The position numbers and the translations under genes were made by a program. 64,000 nt of DNA, from positions 248,001-312,000 of the forward strand of contig NZ_SMGO01000003.1 of the NCBI RefSeq assembly GCF_004339765.1. The letters are read 5' to 3'. Under the pieces are notes generated by a model. It saw only the letters and a list, made by a program, of their open reading frames with translations. It ran no database searches and had not been told where the DNA came from. This document shows positions 1 through 7,988 of the stretch, in pieces (position 1 is the first letter of the stretch; every line of letters begins with the position of its first letter). The DNA is from Albibacterium bauzanense. GTDB lineage: Bacteria; Bacteroidota; Bacteroidia; Sphingobacteriales; Sphingobacteriaceae.

Positions 1-1
1 T

Positions 2-1924
2 GAAGGATTTAATGTTCCTTGGGGATCTCCTGTTTTAATCTCTGACATGCAAGGTGGTATGGATCAGATCAGAATGCCTGATGGTTCACTTAATAGTGTG
101 ACCGGAGGTGCAGGAAATGATGTATTCAGAGGTACCCGTTTGCCTGAAGAATTAGTAGGTCAATACTTCTACGGTGAACCGGTTGCTCGTATCGTTCGTC
201 AGATCAATCCGGTTGTGACTGAAGGGGTTACTCAACTTCACAACGTTTTCCAAGATCAAAAACAAGAATTTATCCGTTCAACTGACCCATTATTCCGTCC
301 GGTTGATATGACCACTGCCCCAGATGGTACAATGTACATTACCGATATGTACCATGGTATTATTCAAGAAGGTCAATGGACTCCAAAAGGAAGCTATTTA
401 CGTGCTAAAATTGAGCAATATCAATTGGATAAGGCTGTAAATATGGGCCGTATCTGGCGTTTGACTTATAAAGGAATGGACAGAGATAAAACTCAACCAA
501 GAATGTTGGATGAAACTGCTGCTCAATTAGTGGCTCATTTAGACAATCCAAATGGATGGTGGAGAGATATGGCTCAACAATTGATCATCTTAAAAGGTGA
601 TAAATCAATTGTTCCGACTTTAGAGCAAATGGCTCGTACCGATAAAAACTTACTAGCTCGTTTCCATGCAATGTGGACCTTGGAAGGTTTGGGTGCTTTG
701 AAGCCTGAGTTGGTTCGTGAATTAATGAAAGAATCAAACCCTCGTTTACAGATTCAGGCAATCCGTGCCAGCGAATCATTGTACAAAAACGGTGATCATT
801 CATTTGAAAATGACTATAAAGCTTTTGCTAAGAACACCAACACAGACATCGCTCTTCAAGCAATCATGACCTTAAATACATTAGAAGTTCCAAATGCAGA
901 AGTTGCTATTAAAGCAACCGTTGATGCGAATAAAGCTAAGGGTATCCAATTGATTGGTAATCAAATATTGAACCCACCAACTACTGGTGGTAACGCCAAT
1001 GCAATGGCTGCCTTTACTGCTTCTGAACAAGAATCTATGAAACGTGGAGCAGTTATTTTTAATGAGTTATGTTCAGAATGTCATGGTGATAATGGTAAAG
1101 GTACGATTGTTAGTCCAGGTGTTTTAATGGCTCCATCATTTGTTGGAAATCCCCGTGTACAAGGTAATCACGATTACACTCTTAAGGTTCTTTTGAAAGG
1201 CTTAACTGGCTCTATCGAAGGAAAACATTATGCTGGAAGTGTTATGGTACCTATGGCAGAGAACTCAGATGAATGGATTGCAGATATCGTTTCTTATGTT
1301 CGCAATAACTTTGATAACAGCAGTTCTTTTATAACGAAAGAAGATGTTGCAGAAATGAGAACAAAAGTAGCTTCGCAATCGGCTCTTTATAACTATGATG
1401 AACTGATTACAACCATTCCAACCGTTCTACTATCAAATTCAAACTGGAACGTTACAGCCAGCCATGCGCAACCTACGGTAATAGGTGGTAAAGCAACACC
1501 TAGTTCAGCTTTCAATTTTGAAGGATGGACAACTGGTGTTAAGCAAGCACCAAACATGTGGTTCCAAGTAGAAATGCCAACTGAAACAACTTTGGTGGGT
1601 ATAGAATTCGAATCTCCAGCAACAAGAATTCGTGCAGCTGCACCGGCTATGGGAGCTGCAGGAACAACTCCTGCTACCCGACCTGCAGTCACAACTCTTG
1701 AAACTTCCCCTCATAAATACATTGTACAAGTATCTACAGATGGAAAAACATGGTCTCAGGTAGCTGCAGGAGAAGGACAGAGAAAAACATCGATCTCCTT
1801 TAACCCGGTTAAAGCGAAATTCGTAAAAATTACTCAAACAGGATCTTCTAATGACGATAGTCCTTGGAAAATGCAGGGCATGAAGTTTTACCAAGCAGGA
1901 AAAACTGAATTTGCTGCTAACTAA
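2..1924 (+). CDS. PVC-type haem-binding c-type cytochrome, copy 1 (5' end outside window)
   Basis: The frame is open from the first bases and aligns without gaps to the inside of the full paralogue at 2091-4847: the Met codon at 47 matches that protein's residue 307. About 306 N-terminal residues, including the export signal, therefore lie outside the window. Visible in order: the end of the propeller-like dehydrogenase domain, alpha-helical HEAT-like repeats, a class I cytochrome c domain with haem motif CSECH (first Cys codon at 1070) and a downstream Met-rich axial-ligand segment, then a discoidin/F5-8-like C-terminal domain. Compared with copy 2, the C-terminal domain carries an extra Ala/Pro/Thr-rich stretch around 1630-1690. 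The substrate is unknown. The family is inferred to be periplasmic or surface sugar/alcohol-oxidising electron-transfer proteins. Confidence 0.85.
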   Translation, partial: EGFNVPWGSPVLISDMQGGMDQIRMPDGSLNSVTGGAGNDVFRGTRLPEELVGQYFYGEPVARIVRQINPVVTEGVTQLHNVFQDQKQEFIRSTDPLFRPVDMTTAPDGTMYITDMYHGIIQEGQWTPKGSYLRAKIEQYQLDKAVNMGRIWRLTYKGMDRDKTQPRMLDETAAQLVAHLDNPNGWWRDMAQQLIILKGDKSIVPTLEQMARTDKNLLARFHAMWTLEGLGALKPELVRELMKESNPRLQIQAIRASESLYKNGDHSFENDYKAFAKNTNTDIALQAIMTLNTLEVPNAEVAIKATVDANKAKGIQLIGNQILNPPTTGGNANAMAAFTASEQESMKRGAVIFNELCSECHGDNGKGTIVSPGVLMAPSFVGNPRVQGNHDYTLKVLLKGLTGSIEGKHYAGSVMVPMAENSDEWIADIVSYVRNNFDNSSSFITKEDVAEMRTKVASQSALYNYDELITTIPTVLLSNSNWNVTASHAQPTVIGGKATPSSAFNFEGWTTGVKQAPNMWFQVEMPTETTLVGIEFESPATRIRAAAPAMGAAGTTPATRPAVTTLETSPHKYIVQVSTDGKTWSQVAAGEGQRKTSISFNPVKAKFVKITQTGSSNDDSPWKMQGMKFYQAGKTEFAAN

Positions 1925-1957
1925 GAAATAACAAAAACGAGAGTATTCTCTCAAACT

Positions 1958-1997
1958 AAAAAGACTGTCTTACTTAATTGTAGGGCAGTCTTTTTTT
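1958..1997 (+). terminator. rho-independent terminator after cytochrome copy 1
   Basis: The left arm AAAGACTGTC (1960-1969) pairs with GGCAGTCTTT (1984-1993) with one G-U pair, and a seven-T run follows. It separates the two tandem paralogues, so they are probably separate transcripts. Confidence 0.8.
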
Positions 1998-2024
1998 GCA
2001 ATATTAAAAAAAAATCTATCTTTA
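1995..2024 (+). promoter_or_regulatory. candidate Bacteroidota promoter for cytochrome copy 2
   Basis: TTTG at 1995-1998 lies 18 nt before TATCTTTA (2017-2024), one base off the -7 consensus TAnnTTTG. The -33 element sits in the T-tract of the preceding terminator. The same TATCTTTA form occurs with a proper -33 element at 7952. Confidence 0.5.
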
Positions 2025-2090
2025 GCGATTAATCAATTAACCACATTATACAATTTATTAACTAATTATTACTGACAGAAATCTAGACGT

Positions 2091-4847
2091 ATGAAGAAAA
2101 AAATTACTTACAAAAGAAACCCTTTATTACTAGGCGTTTCGCTATTAATTGTCGCGACAAGCTATATGACATGTCGAACTCCTTATAATCCGGGAGCTGA
2201 CAACTATAGCAAAGTTGGACCTGCTGTAGAACTTCCTGAAGGTGCTGACCCTGAAGGACCAGATTGGAAGGGTATCGATTTAGCTCCTAAAGCTCCGGTA
2301 CTTCCATTATCTCCTTCAGATCAGGCTAAAAAATTCGTTTTGCAACCGGGTTATGCAATGGAACCGATCTTAACAGAACCACAAATTGAACAACCAGGTG
2401 CAATTTCGTTTGATGGAAACGGACGTATGTTCGTTCTTGAACTTAGAAGCTACATGTTGGATGCAGATGCAACAGATGAACTGGAGCCAACAAGCAGAAT
2501 ATCAAGATGGGAAGATAAGAATAACGATGGTGTTTACGAAACAGGTACTGTATTCGTTGATAGCCTTGTGTTTGCACGTTTTGTATTGCCTTATGGTAAA
2601 GATGCGATCTTAACCATGGAATCTAATACAGATGATGTTTACAAATATACCGATACAGATGGTGATGGAAAAGCTGACAAAAAAGAACTCTTTACCACAC
2701 GCTTTGGTCGTTCAGGTAATGTAGAGCATCAGCAATCATTCCTTTACTGGGGAATGGACAACTGGCTATATAGTACCTATAATGCATTCCGTGTACGCTA
2801 TGATGGATCAACTCGTGAATCAACCGGAACAAATGGTGCGGCATGGGGTGTTACGCAGGATAATGATGGTAAAATTTGGTTCCAGGGTGGCGCAAGTGGT
2901 GTACCTACCTATTTCCAATTCCCGATTCATTATGGAAGATTCAATGTAGAGGATCAATTGGCAGAAGGTTTTAGAGTTCCTTGGGGATCGCCGGTTTTAA
3001 TCTCTGATATGCAAGGTGGTATGGATCAGATTAGAATGCCTGACGGTTCACTTAACAGTACAACTGGAGGTGCAGGAAATGATGTATTCAGAGGTACTCG
3101 TTTGCCTGAAGAATTAGTAGGACAATATTTCTATGGTGAAGTGGTTGCTCGTATCGTTCGTCAGATCAATCCGGTTGTAACTGAAGGGCTTACACAGGTT
3201 CACAATGTTTTCCAAGATCAAAAACAAGAATTCATCCGTTCAACTGATCCATTATTCCGTCCGGTTGATATGACCACTGCCCCAGATGGTACAATGTACA
3301 TTACTGATATGTATCATGGTATTATTCAACAAGGTCAATGGACTCCAAAAGGAAGCTATTTACGCACGAAAATTGAGCAATATCAATTGGATAAAGCTGT
3401 AAACATGGGCCGTATCTGGCGTTTGACTTACAAAGGAATGGACAGAGATAAAACTCAACCAAGAATGTTGGACGAAACTTCTGCTGAGTTAGTAAAACAC
3501 CTTGATCATCCAAATGGATGGTGGAGAGATATGGCTCAACAATTGATCATTTTAAATGGTGATAAATCAGTTATTCCAACTTTAGAGCAAATGGCTCGTA
3601 CCGATAAAAACTTACTAGCACGTTTCCATGCAATGTGGACTTTGGAAGGTTTGGGTGCTTTGAAACCTGAATTGGTTCGTGAATTGATGAAAGAATCAAA
3701 CCCTCGTTTACAGATTCAAGCAATCCGTGCCAGTGAATCTTTATACAAAAACGGTGATCATTCATTTGAAAATGATTATAAAGCTTTTGCTAAAAACACC
3801 AACACAGACATCGCTCTTCAGGCAATCATGACTTTAAATACGCTTGATGTTCCGGACGCTGCTTCAACTATTAAAACAGTTATAGCTGCAAATAAAGCTA
3901 AAGGAATTCAGCTTATTGGTGAGCAAATACTGAACCCACCAACTACTGGTGGTAATGCCAATGCAATGGCTACCTTTAATGCTTCTGAGCAAGAAGTTAT
4001 GAAGCGTGGAGCAGTGATCTACAATGAATTATGTTCAGAATGCCATGGCGATAATGGTACTGGTACTCTTATTAGTCCGGGTGTTTTAATGGCTCCGTCA
4101 TTTGCTGGAAATCCACGTGTACAAGGTAATCATGAATACATAACCAAGGTTTTATTAAAAGGACTATCAGGCTCAATCGAAGGAAAAGATTATGCTGGTG
4201 GTGTAATGGTTCCAATGGGAGAAAACTCTGACGAATGGGTTGCATCTGTATTATCTTATGTTCGAAATAACTTTGGAAATAGTGGTTCTTTTGTAACTAC
4301 AGAAGATGTTGCAGAGATGAGAACAAAAACAGCTTCGCAACAAGCATTCTATGACTACAATGAGTTAATATCTAGTATTCCTAAAGCTTTGACGATTAAT
4401 TCTAATTGGAATGTTACTGCCAGTCATGCTCAACCTACTTTAGTTGGAGGTAAAGCTGCTGCAAGTGGAGCGTTTAGTTTTGAAGGCTGGACAACCGGTG
4501 TTAAGCAAATACCTGGGATGTGGTTCCAAATAGAGATGCCGGTTGAGACAACAATATCTGGATTAGAATTTGACTCGCCCGGGGCAAGAACTCAAGGAAC
4601 TACTCCTCCTACTACACTTGAAACCTATCCCCGCGAATTTATTATACAAGTTTCGATGGATGGAAATACCTGGACACAGGTGGCCCAAGGAAAAGGTAGC
4701 AGTAGAAAAACCTGGATACCATTTAAACCAGTTAAGGCTAAGTATGTAAAAATTACCCAAACAGCTACCGCCGAGAATGAAAGTCCTTGGAGAATGCAGG
4801 CTATGAAACTTTACCAAGTTGGAAGTATTAGTTTAGCTTCTAACTAA
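2091..4847 (+). CDS. PVC-type haem-binding c-type cytochrome lipoprotein, copy 2
   Basis: This 918-residue protein starts with a hydrophobic signal followed by Cys28 (YMTC, a weak lipobox), so it is probably a lipoprotein. Residues of roughly 80-430 form an NHL/PQQ-like propeller (membrane-bound dehydrogenase type) with an acidic calcium-loop-like motif DTDGDGKAD at 188-196. Helical HEAT-like repeats follow (about 450-600). The cytochrome c domain has CSECH with Cys648, Cys651 and His652 and a MVPM segment that could give the axial Met. The C-terminus (about 760-918) is discoidin-like and ends in a short basic-rich strand. Family members are thought to oxidise sugars or alcohols and pass electrons to haem, but the substrate here cannot be told. 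It is near-identical to copy 1 in the middle and diverged at the C-terminus. Confidence 0.88.
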   Translation: MKKKITYKRNPLLLGVSLLIVATSYMTCRTPYNPGADNYSKVGPAVELPEGADPEGPDWKGIDLAPKAPVLPLSPSDQAKKFVLQPGYAMEPILTEPQIEQPGAISFDGNGRMFVLELRSYMLDADATDELEPTSRISRWEDKNNDGVYETGTVFVDSLVFARFVLPYGKDAILTMESNTDDVYKYTDTDGDGKADKKELFTTRFGRSGNVEHQQSFLYWGMDNWLYSTYNAFRVRYDGSTRESTGTNGAAWGVTQDNDGKIWFQGGASGVPTYFQFPIHYGRFNVEDQLAEGFRVPWGSPVLISDMQGGMDQIRMPDGSLNSTTGGAGNDVFRGTRLPEELVGQYFYGEVVARIVRQINPVVTEGLTQVHNVFQDQKQEFIRSTDPLFRPVDMTTAPDGTMYITDMYHGIIQQGQWTPKGSYLRTKIEQYQLDKAVNMGRIWRLTYKGMDRDKTQPRMLDETSAELVKHLDHPNGWWRDMAQQLIILNGDKSVIPTLEQMARTDKNLLARFHAMWTLEGLGALKPELVRELMKESNPRLQIQAIRASESLYKNGDHSFENDYKAFAKNTNTDIALQAIMTLNTLDVPDAASTIKTVIAANKAKGIQLIGEQILNPPTTGGNANAMATFNASEQEVMKRGAVIYNELCSECHGDNGTGTLISPGVLMAPSFAGNPRVQGNHEYITKVLLKGLSGSIEGKDYAGGVMVPMGENSDEWVASVLSYVRNNFGNSGSFVTTEDVAEMRTKTASQQAFYDYNELISSIPKALTINSNWNVTASHAQPTLVGGKAAASGAFSFEGWTTGVKQIPGMWFQIEMPVETTISGLEFDSPGARTQGTTPPTTLETYPREFIIQVSMDGNTWTQVAQGKGSSRKTWIPFKPVKAKYVKITQTATAENESPWRMQAMKLYQVGSISLASN

Positions 4848-4870
4848 GATATTTGAAAGTTTTATAATCT

Positions 4871-4908
4871 AAAAAAGGCTATCTCAAGATTTGAGATAGC
4901 CTTTTTTA
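4871..4908. terminator. bidirectional terminator between cytochrome copy 2 and nrdA
   Basis: AAAAAAGGCTATCTCAA pairs perfectly with TTGAGATAGCCTTTTTT around a two-base loop. A-tract and T-tract flanks let it serve both converging genes. Confidence 0.9.
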
Positions 4909-4926
4909 TTTAGTCTTTATTAAAAT

Positions 4927-6573
4927 TTATGCTTCACAACTTACACAGGTAACCATATTGGCAATAAACTCCTTTGACACACTCTGACTTCTTTGATAGT
5001 AAAGAGTCTTAACACCAAGCTTCCATGCTTCTATCATCAACATATTGACATCCTTTATAGGAAGATTAGAAGGAATATTCAGATTCAAACTTTGAGCTTG
5101 ATCAATGTATTTTTGACGGATAGAGGCTTGCTGTATAATCTCGAGTTGACTTATTTCTTTAAACGTTTTAAAGACAGCTTTTTCTTCAACAGACAATTCA
5201 TTTAAATGTTGTACGCTACCATGATTAAGCATAATACTTCGCCATATATCTTCATTATCCAACCCTTTCTCAACCAATAACTGCTTTAAATATTTATTCT
5301 TACGCATAAAATTACCTTTAGACAAACCAGCTTTATAGTAATTGCTACTAAAAGGTTCAATACCTGGCGAGGTTTGACCAAGAATTGCAGAAGAAGATGT
5401 AGTAGGTGCAATTGCCATTAAAGTTGTATTCCTTCTGCCGTAGTTTTTCAAGATCTCTGGCTCTCCATAAATACTCGCCAGCTCAACACTCGCTTTATCA
5501 GCTTTCTCGCTAATATCTTTAAAAATAAGACTGGTCAGAGTTTTAGCTTCCATACCTTCAAACGGAATCTTATTCTTTTGCAAATAAGAATGCCACCCCA
5601 TAACTCCTAAACCCAATGCACGATGCCTTTTGGCAAAACGATTAGCGGAAGCCAGGTAATAGTTATCTTCTGTTTTAGCAATGAATTCTTGCAATACTGC
5701 GTCTAGAAAGTAAATAGCGAGCTTTACAGCACCCGTATCTTTCCATTCATCATAAAGCTCTAAATTCATCGAAGAAAGACAGCAAATAAATGACTCATCA
5801 AAATTAGAAGGCAAGGCAATCTCTGAACAGAGGTTGCTTGAATAAATCTTAAGATTTTTATCTTTATAGACTTGTGGTTTATTACGATTGATATTGTCAG
5901 TAAAGAAAATATAAGGCAGCCCTTTCTGCTGCCGGCTTTCTAAAACCTTAGCCCAAACTACCCTTTTATCGGTATCTCCATCAATCATTTCCTGCATCCA
6001 ATAATCAGAAACACAAACTCCATTAAACAGATTTTGTATTGGATTGCCGATATTCTTAATCTCTAGAAACTCTTTAATATCCGGATGATCAATATCAAGG
6101 TAAGCAGCAAATGCACCCCGGCGAACCCCTCCTTGCGATATTGTATCCATCGCTGTATCAAACAGTTTCATGAAACTTACCGCACCACTGCTCTTTCCAT
6201 TATCGGTTACAGCACTTCCGCGTTCACGTAAATGTCCGAAATAACCAGAGGTACCCCCTCCTATTTTGGTCTGCATAATTACCTCTCCAAGCTTATGAGT
6301 AATACCCTCAATATGATCGGGTACATATACATTAAAGCAAGATATTGGCAAGCCTCTTTCTGTACCCATGTTTGCCCAAATTGGTGAACTCAAACTCATC
6401 CAGCCTTTTTCTATCATTTCGATAAAAGCTTCAGCGAGCTCTGGTTTATATAATCGTTTTGCTGCAGCCATGGCTATCCTTTCGATAGCAGTTTTTGTTG
6501 TTTCACCTTTCAACAAGTATCCTCGGTTAAGTACTTGCTGACTTTCTTCATTTAACCACCAAAGTCTTTCCAT
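4927..6573 (-). CDS. nrdA: class I ribonucleoside-diphosphate reductase, alpha subunit
   Basis: This is the large catalytic subunit, reducing ribonucleoside diphosphates to deoxyribonucleotides with NrdB as radical source. The 548 residues keep the core barrel: Cys79 (PISCF) and the Cys264/265 region form the substrate-reducing pair, Asn247-Leu-Cys249-Ser-Glu251 is the NxCxE radical site, a Tyr-Tyr pair near 525 serves radical transfer, and the C-terminal tail has CVSC (Cys543, Cys546) for re-reduction by thioredoxin or glutaredoxin. It is about 200 residues shorter than E. coli NrdA because the N-terminal ATP-cone is absent: the protein begins just before the catalytic domain. It lies 21 nt downstream of nrdB in one operon under a cobalamin riboswitch. 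Confidence 0.95.
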   Translation of the reverse strand: MERLWWLNEESQQVLNRGYLLKGETTKTAIERIAMAAAKRLYKPELAEAFIEMIEKGWMSLSSPIWANMGTERGLPISCFNVYVPDHIEGITHKLGEVIMQTKIGGGTSGYFGHLRERGSAVTDNGKSSGAVSFMKLFDTAMDTISQGGVRRGAFAAYLDIDHPDIKEFLEIKNIGNPIQNLFNGVCVSDYWMQEMIDGDTDKRVVWAKVLESRQQKGLPYIFFTDNINRNKPQVYKDKNLKIYSSNLCSEIALPSNFDESFICCLSSMNLELYDEWKDTGAVKLAIYFLDAVLQEFIAKTEDNYYLASANRFAKRHRALGLGVMGWHSYLQKNKIPFEGMEAKTLTSLIFKDISEKADKASVELASIYGEPEILKNYGRRNTTLMAIAPTTSSSAILGQTSPGIEPFSSNYYKAGLSKGNFMRKNKYLKQLLVEKGLDNEDIWRSIMLNHGSVQHLNELSVEEKAVFKTFKEISQLEIIQQASIRQKYIDQAQSLNLNIPSNLPIKDVNMLMIEAWKLGVKTLYYQRSQSVSKEFIANMVTCVSCEA

Positions 6574-6594
6574 TATATCTTAATTATTAGGAGT

Positions 6595-7569
6595 TTAAAA
6601 CAAATCGTTCGCTGTAATACTTTTATCATGCTTGGTATAGTCTACTGGCCGCTTTGCAAAAAAATCGTCCATACTATTTGCAAAAACCTCTTCTTCAAAC
6701 CAAACCATCGGTTGGTAATCACTCTCAGAAACATTAAATACCTTTTGCAAGCCTATTTTATACATGCTATCATCAACCCGGTACTTCATAAAATTGAGAA
6801 GATTCTTTTTGCTGACAATATCGATCTCGCCTTGTTCAAAGATCCAGTCTAGTATTTCTGATTCAACTTGAATAGAGTGTAAAACGATATCTGAAATTCT
6901 TTTTTTAGTAGCATCATCAAAGAACTCAGGAAACTCTTCTTTAATTTTATTTACAATATACATTCCCGCGTTTGCATGAACTTGCTCATCAACAGAGGTC
7001 CAAGCAATGATATTACTGATATTTTTCATCACTCCTCTAAATCGGGTAAATGAAAGTATAATTGCAAACTGACTAAAAAGGGATACATTTTCTATCAGCA
7101 TAGCAAATAGAACCAGGGAGAAAAGATATTCTTTTTCGTTCTCTGATTTACTATAAGCTAAGGCATCTGAGAGGTAGGCAATTCTCTTCTCTATAACAGG
7201 TACATGAATTAATTGCTCAAATTCATTATTGTAACCCAATACTTCTAAAAGTCGAGAATATGCCTCAGAGTGTCGAAACTCACATTCAGCGAAAGTAGTT
7301 CCTAAGCCATTAAATTCTGGCTTAGGTATATGGGTGTATAGGTTGCCCCAAAAAGACTTTACTGAAACTTCAATCTGCGCAATTGCGAGCAGACTTCTCT
7401 TGATAACTTCCTTATCATTAACACTTAAATGAGAATGGAAATCTTGCACGTCTGCAGTGAAATCTACTTCAGAGTGAACCCAATAAGACTTATTAATTGC
7501 CTCAGTAAAATTTAAAATCTCAGGATATTCAAAGGGCTTATAGTTTATCCTTTTGTCGAAAATGCTCAT
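6595..7569 (-). CDS. nrdB: class Ia-type ribonucleotide reductase, beta (radical) subunit
   Basis: This 324-residue diiron subunit generates the tyrosyl radical for NrdA. Metal ligands are recognisable: Glu67 (in the place of Asp84 of E. coli), Glu97 and His100 (ExxH), Glu160, and Glu195 and His198 (DEQVH). The radical Tyr104 follows the first ExxH at the expected distance, so this is the tyrosyl rather than the tyrosine-less type. No N-terminal ATP-cone is present, so neither subunit of this enzyme carries an overall-activity site. It is the first gene after the riboswitch. The start is preceded by an A/T-rich tract without a Shine-Dalgarno sequence, as elsewhere in the window. Confidence 0.95.
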   Translation of the reverse strand: MSIFDKRINYKPFEYPEILNFTEAINKSYWVHSEVDFTADVQDFHSHLSVNDKEVIKRSLLAIAQIEVSVKSFWGNLYTHIPKPEFNGLGTTFAECEFRHSEAYSRLLEVLGYNNEFEQLIHVPVIEKRIAYLSDALAYSKSENEKEYLFSLVLFAMLIENVSLFSQFAIILSFTRFRGVMKNISNIIAWTSVDEQVHANAGMYIVNKIKEEFPEFFDDATKKRISDIVLHSIQVESEILDWIFEQGEIDIVSKKNLLNFMKYRVDDSMYKIGLQKVFNVSESDYQPMVWFEEEVFANSMDDFFAKRPVDYTKHDKSITANDLF

Positions 7570-7711
7570 ATTAATAATTTTTTATTTTTTGAAATCCAAA
7601 AGCTAAAAAAGTAATATGTACAAACGGATAAACGAAAGCAGGGGATTCTTGTTGAATACCCTTGTATTCATTCGGACATTTACTTTTCTTGCGAAAGCAA
7701 AGTCAAGCAGA

Positions 7712-7820
7712 TAAGGAAGGTAGCCTGGCTTTAGAATTAATTCTCTATTTACAGTTGCGCAACAGCTCGTGAATTACACACGATTCCCCTCTTTTTATTA
7801 CAGGTGCAATACCTTATTGC
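7712..7820 (-). promoter_or_regulatory. cobalamin riboswitch upstream of nrdBA
   Basis: Read on the minus strand, the region holds the conserved parts of the B12 aptamer in order: P1 arm AAGGTA (7815-7810), a GGGGAAT core (around 7788), a GTGTGTAATTCAC hairpin with GAGC, GTTGCGCAACTGTAA (around 7762-7748), and the B12 box AAGCCAGGCTACCTTCC (7731-7715), whose TACCTT closes P1. About 145 nt follow before the nrdB start, with a hairpin GAATAC/GTATTC that may be part of the expression platform. By family knowledge such elements switch the gene off when adenosylcobalamin is abundant. Confidence 0.88.
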
Positions 7821-7836
7821 TATGATTTTACAATAA

Positions 7837-7866
7837 CAAAACTATCGTTTTAAAAATCGAATGCAA
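7837..7866 (-). promoter_or_regulatory. consensus Bacteroidota promoter for the nrdBA leader
   Basis: On the minus strand TTG (7866-7864) is separated by 19 nt from TAGTTTTG (7844-7837), an exact TAnnTTTG -7 element. The predicted start near 7830 places the transcript just upstream of the riboswitch P1 stem. Confidence 0.65.
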
Positions 7867-7929
7867 TATTTATCAGCGAAGTATTTATCAACAACTGAAG
7901 ACTTATCAACGAATGCTTATTCTAACATC

Positions 7930-7959
7930 TTGTTAACTACCAAATTATATTTATCTTTA
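7930..7959 (+). promoter_or_regulatory. candidate promoter of the MG2/plug-domain protein gene
   Basis: TTG at 7930-7932, a 19-nt spacer and TATCTTTA at 7952-7959 resemble the -33/-7 pattern. The element lies 30 nt before the start at 7989. Confidence 0.45.
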
Positions 7960-7988
7960 TCTAAGCCGTAACCTCTAACCAGCAAATA

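Noticed and set aside
1505-1954. 149-codon minus-strand frame inside cytochrome copy 1
   Set aside because: It is Cys/Ser/Arg-rich, with the composition of a frame shadow, and the matching frame in copy 2 is broken and shorter.
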